A stretch of 64,000 nt of DNA from Irpex lacteus (taxonomy: Eukaryota > Basidiomycota > Agaricomycetes > Polyporales > Irpicaceae): positions 1,302,001 to 1,366,000 of the forward strand of contig MQVO02000008.1 of NCBI GenBank assembly GCA_001986395.2, in the 5' to 3' direction. Each line of letters opens with the position of its first letter. Within the stretch, counting starts at the first letter, position 1. This document shows positions 54,930 to 64,000 of the stretch, in pieces. The translations under genes were made by a program, and so were the position numbers. Below the pieces are notes generated by a model. That model saw only the letters and a list, made by a program, of their open reading frames with translations. It searched no databases and had not been told where the DNA came from.

Positions 54930-56571
54930 TTAAGTCGCTTTCTTCTGTCGACGAGGTTTCTCTGCCGGCTCAGTCGTAGGCTCTTTTCCAGGACCGGCCA
55001 AGATAGGTTCCAGTACACCCTCTTCGTGCAGTTTGGTCACAAACATTTGAATGAATGGCTCATAATCAAATGTTCGCTTGACATGTTCAGTCTGTGTAAT
55101 ATTCTGATGAGCATACGGTGAACCAGGGCAGAAAGCTGCAAATCCGTACGTGTGCTCTAACTGCGCCAGACACCTCTTCTTCGACAACGACCTTTGCCGT
55201 CATAGCAGTCTGCACGCATTTCTCCCACGCCGGTACCAGATTTCTCTGAGGCATATCCAATATTGCGATGTCCTGCTCCAACTTGCGGGAAGCAAAGTCG
55301 CGGGCAAACGTGGGACCGGGTTCGTGGGACTGAACAGATGTCTGGAATACAGACGACGCAGAAGCATGCAGATCATTGTTCACCTAATATGCAATGGCTC
55401 GTTCAGAAATTTCCACTTTCAGATGTTGTTGCCTCACCTTATCTGACCAGCCATTAGGATAAGCATCGTTCAATCGACGCTCGAGTTGTGTCCTCTCCCT
55501 CTTCAGCATCTCAAGGTCATCGCTTGCCTTTTCGTACCGGTCATCCACGATAGCTAGCAAGTTGAATCGGATGTTCTCGTTGCCGCTAGACATCAGTTGC
55601 TGCATTCTCCTCTTGATCGCTGGTCGAACGACGTCCATCCACCGACTGCCTGCTGGCGTACTATCTGAGGAGCTGCCACTCCCTGGAATCTCCCCTACCT
55701 CTAACGGACCACTGTCACGTAAGCTATCCAGCTCCCACACGCGTCCATCTCGTGGCACGTATCCGATGAAATGGTATGAATCTTGTAGATTGTTCGTGGC
55801 AGGCTGTTTTCGCGAAGTGAAATTGCTTCGTGCTGTTTTGCGCCGCTTGGCCTGGGGACCTGAAGCCTCCTTGCGAGCAGCGGCTTTCTGCTTCTTCGTA
55901 TATTCTAGTGTCGCTTTTGCAATCGTGCTTTTTGCTCCTCGTAGGTCTGCCGGTCTACAAGGAGTAAGCTCCTGAAAGCGAGTGATCGTAGTATTAGCCT
56001 GACCTTGCTAAGGAATTATGTGCTTCGCGGATCCAGGGGCAATTAGTGACTGCAAGACCGCGCATCTACATTTTGCTCTGTCTTATTTAATGCCATTGTT
56101 AAGTCCAGGGACTCACAATGGGATCCATATCAAAGGTATCAGACGCAAATTGTCTGAGATTGTCTCCAAGGTTGACGTCAGGGAGGTTAAGCACGACATT
56201 GAGCACGGCTTGCGAGGCGCATGTGTCGTTGCTGAGTTGGTACGCGTACCAGACGTGGTCGGCATCTGGGTCCAACTGTGAGGAGTCCTGGGACGTTTCC
56301 TTAGCTTCTGCGTCTTCGTCGTCGAAGGGATAACAGAATATTAGTCCTCGAGGGTTCAAATGGTCGGTCGCCCATGGCTCTATGTCATATATCTCAGTAA
56401 CTTCTAGCCCGCGTACGCCGAGCTTTCGTATGAGAGTAGTGAAGACGGCTTAATTACGAGTAAGTATGTCGTGATAAATCTCGTAGAAAGCTACCTACCT
56501 GGGTCTGACTCGATGACCGCAAACGGCCCTCCAGCCAAATCAAGGCCACTTTGAGAAGAGTCAATGTCCAT
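54930..56571 (-). CDS. UCH37-type ubiquitin C-terminal hydrolase
   Basis: Cysteine deubiquitinase of the UCH family with a C-terminal ULD, as in UCH37/UCHL5 and BAP1. Probable start 56571 (MDIDSSQSGLDLAGGPFAVI), ESDPAVFTTLIRKLGVRGLE, EIYDIEPWATDHLNPRGLIF. Catalytic Cys in LSNDTCASQAVLNVVLNLPD; catalytic His/Asp in SYHFIGYVPRDGRVWELDSL. The C-terminal FDYEPFIQMFVTKLHEEGVL is the ULD helix that receives DEUBAD-domain activators. Basic tail PRRQKKAT, stop at 54930. A DEUBAD protein is encoded at 4312-5561, so both halves of a possible complex are in the window. Confidence 0.88.
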
Positions 56572-56991
56572 CTAGTGCAAATGAGCTATTTATTGTGCTT
56601 ACTAGTCAGTAAAAGTAGTTCACTCACTTGGTCGTGACAATATACTCCGCTGGCCAGATTGACAAAGTGACGAGATTCAAATTCAGGCTGAAGCGGCAAG
56701 CTGTCGCGCTGCGGGGCGACTCGAGCACTGGCAGCACCGGCACCGGTAGAGTAGAGTAGTACTTAGAGTCTCACTAGTGCTATAGTAGTAGCCAATTCTA
56801 CTTCAATATCAATATACACGGGGTGCCCGGTACAATGGTGTGAGCACTTACCAAATGTTCAAATCAACGTCGTGGTTCAACATAGGTCACCGCCGGCTGT
56901 AAACTTGGCAGAACAAACTTTGGCGCTGGTGTTCGCCCACTCTTGCTTTCCGCCACCATCCACAAAATACGGCACAAGTCGTCACTGACAG

Positions 56992-57929
56992 ATGTTCGTC
57001 TTGTCTGTGATCAAAGTAAGCTACAATGTTACTCAGTCATGATGAATAAACTCATCCACACGCGATAGTAGGACACAGTCGCCGTTTTACCTGCAAATTT
57101 CGGACTTCCTCCAGAACAGGCTATTACGAATGAGCTAAACAAGAAGTACGCAAATAAAGTGCTACATGATGTAGGCCTTTGTATGTGTGTGTTTGATCTT
57201 TCAGAGGTGGGCGAGGGCAAAGTACGCTACGGAGACGGTTGTCTGTGGTACAAAGGTGCGTCTGGCATAGCTTTCACTACAAATATCACACTACTTATAC
57301 GGCGGACATCATTACAGTCGTATTTAGATTAGTGGTTTTCCGACCTTTCGCATCAGAAGTGATACTCGCCAAAGTGAAGTCGTCAGATGAAGAGGGCATC
57401 CGATGTGCGCCCCACTATCTTACTCAAACCAGGACATTGTTCTGAATCCCCTTTGCAGTAACCTTGGGCTTCTTCGATGACATCTACATACCTCTCGTGT
57501 ATCTTCCAGAACCCTCTGCCTTGTAAGTCATCCCTGGGAGCCAAGACATATGACGCTCACTGGATTAATAGCGACCCAAATGAGCGTGCTCATTTTTGGG
57601 TTATGGGGTCCGAAGCAACATCAACACACGAGCTCCTCGACACACCAATAGCCGAACGCATGTACATTGATACTGGTGAGGTTATGAGAGTCCGAGTAGA
57701 GGCCGACGAATTCTACGACGACGAGCCTGGTCCGCCAAAAGCCACTGAAGGGGTGCAGCAAGTAAAAACGGAGAGCAGAAGAGCACCGTACACTATCACG
57801 GTATGTCTTAGCCTATAGCGCCGGTGTCTGTCTAATTTTTGTCTCGTATAGTGTTCAATCGCTGAGCAAGGTCTCGGGCCGATTGCTTGGTGGAAAAACG
57901 CTGGAGTCGAGCCAATGGATGAAGGCTAG
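56992..57929 (+). CDS. RPC25: RNA polymerase III subunit RPC25 (Rpb7-like)
   Basis: Start 56992 (MFVLSVIK), then TVAVLPANFGLPPEQAITNE and LNKKYANKVLHDVGLCMCVF, GEGKVRYGDGCLWYK (N-terminal Rpb7 domain), VVFRLVVFRPFASEVILAKV, VTLGFFDDIYIPLVYLPEPS and the C-terminal OB-fold part ending GPIAWWKNAGVEPMDEG. Short introns separate each block. Length near 210 residues fits RPC25/RPC8. Divergent from the UCH gene. Confidence 0.88.
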
Positions 57930-58399
57930 GCGGGTTCGAACCGACTACATATACGAGCATGTTTCCATCTTCGATATCTGTAACGTGAAATTTGTATGTT
58001 CAGACTCGCAGGCTGACTGCTGGCTGCTTTTTATGCTCTCCAAACTTCGCCGGTGCAACGCCAGAGAAGACGATGACGACGTTTACCCCTCTCAGAACAA
58101 CAGAGCTCCCAATGTGATGAGATATTCCTATGACCGGAAATCGGTGAACGTGGCATCGCCTCTTTCCATTATGTACCTTCCTTCTGACGTTTACAGCTAT
58201 CCACGCGTGCATGGGCGGTGTTCAGTTACGACGCCGCTACAGCACTTAGAGCACAGCGTTCAAACGTTCAAGACTGAGGGAACGAACACGATGGCTAAGC
58301 CAGACAACTGGGAATGTCATCTGGACACATATGTCAGAAATCTACGTATCCTACATGTCCCCAATAGCATGCTGATGTGGCTTCCTCATCTTTAGTTTT
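57930..58399. other. Intergenic, nothing recognised
   Basis: An open frame runs through 57883-58395 on the plus strand but overlaps the RPC25 end and has no domain. Confidence 0.4.
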
Positions 58400-59450
58400 G
58401 CGATTGCGGTGTTCAGCTCCGTGCACGGCCGTCATATCGAGCCAAAATCGCCTATAATCGCACAGACAAAGACTCACGTTGGTCGTAACGTTCACGATTC
58501 AATGCCTGGAGCCCATTTATGCGAGATGTTTCCCAGTATGAAAGCCCTGCCCGTCTGTTTGGCGCCGTGGAAGAAGAGCTTTTGGCATGGCACGACAGCG
58601 AAACGAAGTTGTTTGAGGGATGGAGTGCACAGGTCGATGAAGTAACGATGAGTTGATACGTCAATATCGTGAACTTTCACTTAGCCATTCGTGTATCAGC
58701 CGGGAGATCCTCTCATTTCGCGTATAGACTTCTGTGGCAGTAGCCAACTTCCTGGTACCCATGATCCACTGCCCGGATGTCATGCATAAGGCACAACGTG
58801 ACATCGACGAAGTGGTGGGCCGAGAGCGGCCGCCCACCTTCGGCGATATGCCTCGTCTGCCATACATTCGTACTATCGCTAAGGAGACTTTGAGATGGAG
58901 GTCTATCGCTCCGCTTGGGGAGCGTGGTCATTTCAGTAGCTGAGAAAAGGGCTTGCTGAAATGATGTACTTTTTGTAGCATTGCATGGAACAGCCGATGT
59001 ATGATTTCCACCACTTGTGTCAAAAGGTTTCATTGATCATTTCCCATCAGGATGGTTGGTACAAAGGGTACTTTATTCCCAAAGGTACACTGCCATACAC
59101 TCCAAAGTTGCAGCGGTTCAATATATCAACCAATCGGGGTTGACAGGAACGGTCATTATTGCGAATATTTGGTACAACTTTGTCCCAGCTTGTTCTTCAG
59201 ATTATTGATGTTTTCTTCATCTCGAAGGAATATGAATCGGTGAGTAGTTCGCGCATCATACTCATAACTTGAAACAAAGCGAGCTAATCGTACATATGCC
59301 GTAGTTACCCCCACATTTCGATATTTATTGTCCGGACAGATTCCTAGACGAGGTCGGCAAAGCCGCTACTACCTTCCCGAGTGCTCTCGTGGCAGGGCAT
59401 GTGAGCTTCGAGCTCAGCCGTAGGTACACCTTTAAGCAACTCTAGTGTCT
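58400..59450 (+). pseudogene. Decayed cytochrome P450
   Basis: Fragments in P450 order: PGAHLCEMFPSMKALPVCLA and PWKKS near 58510-58580, continued in another frame as AWHDSETKLFEGWSAQVDE (frameshift between them); then HKAQRDIDEVVGRERPPTFG, DMPRLPYIRTIAKETLRWRS (K-helix ETLR) near 58780-58910; GYFIPKG near 59070; PHFDIYCPDRFLDEVGKAA near 59310-59360; and GHVSFELSRR where the haem loop FGFGRRxC should be, with the Cys lost. The N-terminal region is not seen. Clearly a relic of a basidiomycete P450. Confidence 0.78.
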
Positions 59451-60377
59451 CCAAGTTACAAAATAGTTCTGTACAGAAATTGCATCGGACAAAACTTCGC
59501 AAATTATAGCCTTCTCATCGCAATTGCCACCACAGCATGAGCGTTGGACATCAAGGCTCCAATCGATTCAGAGGAAAAGCCGATCCCTTCCTCTACATAC
59601 GATTGAACGGATGAAGGGCTTGTTGTGTGAGTACTTATTCTCTCAATTGGGCTGCAAGCGGTCACCATGCTCATTATGTTCTCTCCAGCCGCCCTCAGCA
59701 TTTTCAGTGTCGATTTACACCGCGTTTCCAAGATGCGCAAGGGATTCTGGAGGCTAGTTCTACTACTGTGTGATTGCAAACGAGCTAGCGTGTGGTCTCT
59801 CTAGATGTGCTCTCGATAGGAATGGTTATCAATTCAGTCACACTTCACTGCCAACTAAGATGATCTCGACGTGCAGTAAACAATTTCAAAGTTGCACCTC
59901 GCATGTAGCATACCCAGGACAATGCTATGAGATTGGCTCTCGAGTCCTAAATGAACAGAGAAGCTACGATGTTGAGACCTCCAAACAATGTCTAATGCAT
60001 CAAGTAAATGTTGCTAGCTGGTGCAGCACAAGGGTACGCGTGTGAGGGTGAGTGATACGGGCTGCGGGAAGTAGCTCATGATTTAATCAACTGTTGGTTG
60101 TCAGGAATCAACTTCAAAACTATTTGTTATGCTTCATATCTGCCGAAGTACAAACACGATCGAATTGCAAAGTTACGCTAGTTAGACGGCTACCTGCGTA
60201 TCCGACTCGGAGTCATCCTTCTGGTGCTCTTCTGTATCCTCGAGAAATGAGAGGTCTGGGGCCCCCGGATGTATAAAGTATGGCCCCATCGCATTACAAA
60301 GGGGATGAACAACTAATCACCAACACCAGTGATTAGTACGACTTTGAGCGAATTGGCAGTCAGTACGCTTACTCGTC
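59451..60377. other. Intergenic; an acidic open stretch
   Basis: No supported gene. On the minus strand, about 60330-60183 has an open stretch ending EDTEEHQKDDSESDTQVAV, which could be a last exon of an unidentified small gene. Confidence 0.35.
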
Positions 60378-60724
60378 TTATCTCCAGAACTGCAGCCAGC
60401 TGGACGGGACGGTTTCCTTAGAGAAGGGATGGGGACAACGAGATAATTGCTTACGGCTAGCTCTACGGGCAAGTCTGATATCGTTACCAAATATAGGTAA
60501 AAATGTGGAGACGGAGACTTCCTTCTGTGCTGCTAATGTGGTTTGTCAGACCTGCTGTAGTCTTCCAAACACGGTCTTTTACCTTCAACCCCCGTAGGAG
60601 CGGCGTTGACTAAGCGCAATGAGAGCATTAAGTATTGTTGAATCTTATTATTGTAGGACTAGAACTGACCAAAATGCGTTGCGCAAAGCACAGAGAGAAT
60701 GATGATGTTCGTGAAAGCACGCAT
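60378..60724 (-). CDS. Small secreted peptide, signal-exon relative of the precursor family ('AAP' type)
   Basis: Exon 1 (60724-60670) is again exactly 55 nt: MRAFTNIIILSVLCATHF plus one base. Exon 2 (60609-60583, 27 nt) gives NAAPTGVE, comparable to YAAPEPSD at 6027. Exon 3 is uncertain: the first acceptor after a CTGAC branch-like site (60533) gives a frame-consistent 78-residue product with RLARRASRKQ and a stop at 60378. No family core is seen. A TATA box (TATATATA near 60806-60813) lies about 85 bp upstream. It neighbours PIP-D. Confidence 0.4.
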
Positions 60725-60805
60725 GATCAGGCTAGATCTTGGAGGAGGAAGATTGAGCGAGATGATTTTGCAGCTTGAGATTCTGAGACTCGCCGGAGAG
60801 CACAC

Positions 60806-60813
60806 TTATATAT
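60806..60813 (-). promoter_or_regulatory. TATA box of the 60724 gene
   Basis: TATATATA about 85 bp upstream of the start on the minus strand. Confidence 0.5.
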
Positions 60814-62237
60814 ACCCTTCCTGGTCGTCTTTCAGGCTATCGACCTACGCCTGTGAACTTCAATCCAGAAAGATGGACGTCCATGGTGCACTGATAAATT
60901 TAGGTTTGCAGCTAACTGGTCAGCCTACTATCATGCAACGTTGTGTCAAAGACAAAGCGATGCAACTTTAATTACGGTACTCAAATATAGAGGAGGCTAC
61001 TTACTATATCAGCCTCGGTAGAGAAAGAATATTTTCATTCTTAAGGAAACACACTGTCGCTGCACTGTGAGCCTGATGTGACATTCCGAGGTCAGCGAGT
61101 GTTGGAACAGCTGATGAAATACGCAAGATGAATTACGGGGTGCTTCGTACTCCACAGCTTCGCGATCTACGTGGTATTGAAGTTACCGTCGTTAGATGCG
61201 ACTTTCCAGAGCAACGTGCTATCATACAGCCGATGTAAGCGGCGTACAGCGATTGTGAACAACCGCCACAAAGTAAAAGTATCAACAACGAACAAGAGCT
61301 TCCATCCGACAAATACGACACGCACCGCACGAGTCCTCTTATCGGTGTACTCGTCCACCTTGTGGAAGCCGCGATGCTGGACAAGAACTGATATCACCTG
61401 CAAACAGAATTTGAACTGCAACATCTGATAATCAAGTCATCGTACTTATGTAGCATGCTGTTGACTGTATAGCACAAAGCGTGAGTTCAGCTGACAGCGA
61501 GAGTACAGTAGTTGCTCACCACTTGTTGTATGCGGCGATATCACGACCCGAGCTTGCTAGCTCGTGTCAGATATCTTGTTATTTTTCAAGCTTCTACTAT
61601 CAAATCTTAAAGCTTAAAGAGCCGAACGCAAAAATGAGGAGAGGCATGTGCCCGTTTTGACTCTTGCGATTGACGAATAGGAATGCAAGTTTATAATATA
61701 GGTCATCCCTTGCTGTAAGAGACCGTAAATGCCAATGACTATGGCAAACTGTCATTGTGCTCCTATATGTGTGGCATAATAAGCATAACTGTTTGATGAC
61801 AGGGAAAATGGGTACTACCGAGGTACAATTAAGTCGGGACGCTCCGAAGTGTTTTTGAAGTCCGTCGGCCTAATGGGGAAGGAGCGTCGTCGGTCCGACG
61901 TCCGGTTACCAGACTCCCACAGCGTGCGCTCCCGCGCGCTTCTTATGTGCCATCTGTCTCGCCTGGTAGCGACCCAACAAGCTCAGGCTTTTACTGTGCC
62001 AGTACGCATGATCTGGCATACTACGACTTCAGGACTTCAACAATAAGAGAGTGAGTTGCAAGCGAATCTGACAGAGGACTGAGATTTGATTCAAAGCACA
62101 AGAGGCGGCTTTGAGCGAGAGCAGCAAACTATCGCAGCAATAACTGCACAAACACCCGGGACATCGAAGCACATGTGTATAGCGAGCTCGTGCGGCGTGA
62201 ATCTCACGACAGCGACTCGGAGTGGGACAATCTTCGA
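60814..62237. other. Intergenic, nothing recognised
   Basis: Overlapping open frames on both strands at 61133-61428 have no recognisable domain. Confidence 0.45.
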
Positions 62238-63264
62238 CTACGGCTCCTTGCTCTCCTCTGCGTCTCTGGACAAGAAGTCCCCCACAACGTCGATGAATCG
62301 CTCCCTTTCTTCGTAATGCGCCATGTGCGCCGACTCAGAGAAATGTACCCATTTGATCCTCTTCACACGGTTGAAAAATGCAGACGTGCAGCTATCCTGT
62401 GCCGTATCGTACCTGCCGTTGATGAGAAGGACGGGAACATCGATCGCGCCCAACCTGTCGAGCACAGACCAGTTCTTCAGAGTTCCCGTCACATACCATT
62501 CAGAGGGACCCCACCTATAATGCTGAAAGTGAGTGACGAATCGATGCAACTAGCTTGTTAGCAATCGCTTACAATGACTGGTATGCCGTTGGATCTCTAG
62601 CAAGCTCATCCAGACCGTCCTGAACATCGGCCGGGAATGGATGGATGCGGCACAAGAAGCGACCATAATACTCGTCCATGGCTTTCTTGTACTCCTCACC
62701 GTCCGTCGTTCCATTGTCCTCGCACTTTTTTAGGACGTCTTGGACATTGCTCGGTAATGTCTTCCTCAGCGCATTCTGCGCCACGAGCCAAAGCTCAGTG
62801 GATGCTGGCGACGACCATATGACGTACTTCCTCAATCCTTTTGGCTTGCCAGCCGCGAAGCTCGAGCCGAGCATTCCTCCCCAGGAATGCCCAATGACAT
62901 CGTACTGGCGACCATCTGCATTGAGCCCGAAGTGATGCATGAGGTTATGGAGCTCTGCGAGGAAGAGATCTTCGTTCCAAAACTCCTCGCCTACTCCCGC
63001 CTTCTCTGGCAGGTGAGTAGATCGTTTACAACCGACTTGGTCGTATTGGATAATGGGAATACCGTACTTTACGGTGAGGTCTGAGAGGATGTTGTACGCT
63101 TCTGCACCGACGGCTGGTCCTCCATGGAGGATGAAAAGGGGAACGGAAGTGGGTGTGAGCACGCCGGTGACTCTGTACCAAGTCTTTAGAGGCTTTCCGG
63201 CCGCTGGATAATCGAATGCCGCCTCGCCTTCGATGAAATTGGGGAGGATAGGACTGGAGGACAT
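62238..63264 (-). CDS. Proline iminopeptidase-like S33 hydrolase (PIP-D)
   Basis: Exons 63264-62573 and 62514-62238, 322 residues. Start MSSSPILPNFIEGEAAFDYP; HGGPAVGAEAYN (Ala replaces Gly in the HGGPG oxyanion motif), QYDQVGCKRSTHLPEK, GHSWGGMLGSSFAAGKP, WGPSEWYVTGTL, NGRYDTAQDSC and SHMAHYEERERF. Same intron as the island copies. It lies outside the main island next to the 60724 peptide gene, as PIP-A lies next to P1. Confidence 0.9.
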
Positions 63265-63739
63265 GGTGAGTGTTGCTGCTTCGCTTGCGACGTGATTTCA
63301 GGCTATCGCTATTCGTCAGTGGATGCAGAATCTCTGGAATTACTATATGGATTAAACATCTGCTAAATGTCCGCCACAGGAAATCACACGTCTGCGTAAA
63401 GGATGGCAAGATGCGAGGACAGTGCGATCGGATGTGTGGCGTCGTCGGTGAACGAGCAAGGTTCTGGTGTTAAGGTTCAATTCACATACGCCTTGAGCTG
63501 TGAAGCTAGCTTCAGTTCTAAGTAACCGTTCATCCGAAAAGGTACATATCTCCATCTCCCGAGGCCCTGTTTGATATGATGGTCGAGGCCCAACGTACGA
63601 CAGTTTCAACTGTCGAATTCTACCTACGTTTAAGGTGGTATCTATACCCGGGCGCTCCGGACATCTAAGATACTGTGAGTTCAAGCAACACAATCTCCTC
63701 CATCTTCGTCCGATTACGGTCTAAATCACATCGTACAGC
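63265..63739. other. Intergenic, nothing recognised
   Basis: No gene seen upstream of PIP-D. Confidence 0.45.
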
Positions 63740-64000
63740 ATGTTCACGAATAATCTGTTGAACCTTAGCATGAACATGACACTCCTCCGTGGTCTACGGA
63801 AAGCGGGGTTGCGCGGATTTCCTTGGTTGTATCCCTATGATAAGTATCGCACATGGTATGGGTATGGTATAGTACTAGTACTTACTACATAATTCACTAA
63901 CGCTGCGTTCGCAGCTAGACCCGCTACCCGGCTTTCGTTCAGCAAGGTAAAGAATGGGGAGTTGAATCGATGTACGCTGAACGTATACGGGCGCACATCG
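63740..64000 (+). CDS. Possible 5' end of an unidentified gene (cut by the window edge)
   Basis: ATG at 63740 opens MFTNNLLNLSMNMTLLRGLR and KAGLRGFPWLYPYDKYRTW, then a possible intron (about 63857-63915, ending TTCGCAG) and ARPATRLSFSKVKNGEL. No family recognised; the call rests only on open frame and splice-like sites. Confidence 0.3.

Overview
The window comes from a filamentous basidiomycete, most likely an agaricomycete. Genes carry many short GT-AG introns (about 50-65 bp) and code on both strands. The housekeeping proteins are eukaryotic: valyl-tRNA synthetase, exosome RRP42, Pol III RPC25 and a UCH37-type deubiquitinase. There is no sign of a virus, CRISPR, tRNA or rRNA.

Layout. The left edge (0-5.6 kb) has the 3' end of valyl-tRNA synthetase, a small secreted protein and a DEUBAD/ASXH-domain protein. 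From about 6 to 43 kb lies an accessory island of repeated gene families: proline iminopeptidase-like S33 hydrolases (3 copies here, a fourth at 62-63 kb), sedolisin S53 peptidases (2), RimJ/RimL-type GNAT acetyltransferases (3), a seven-helix membrane protein family (3, one frameshifted), UstYa/DUF3328-like proteins (2), and a small single-span membrane protein divergent from each UstYa (2, one with a stop). From 43 to 58 kb ordinary genes return: F-box protein, M24 Xaa-Pro peptidase, two divergent GH5 glucanases, RRP42, an MFS transporter, a UCH deubiquitinase and RPC25. The right edge (58-64 kb) has a decayed P450, a small secreted-peptide gene, the fourth S33 hydrolase and the start of an unidentified gene.

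The main discovery candidate is a family of tiny secreted precursors inside the island that conventional gene calling is likely to miss, because their exons are 23-120 nt. Four intact genes (7517, 20248, 23215 on +; 36100 on -) share a first exon of exactly 55 nt encoding a signal peptide that begins MR, a short second exon and a final exon with an ungapped 23-residue block: R-[SG]-[IL]-P-x-R-x-x-F-x-x-[IL]-[DN]-P-[VT]-S-[DN]-T-[SA]-[ND]-x-x-P. One gene carries the block twice through an exon-plus-intron duplication. Two further genes (6027 +, 60724 -) share the signal exon but not the block, and a decayed copy lies at 23838. All have a TATA box about 85-107 bp upstream.

Together with UstYa-like oxidase homologues, acetyltransferases and Pro-directed or tripeptidyl peptidases, this resembles a secreted RiPP pathway of the dikaritin kind (ustiloxin/asperipin) in a basidiomycete, with a core that I do not recognise. 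The precursors and their repeated structure are read directly from the sequence; the enzyme families are recognised from motifs; the pathway and any product are inference.
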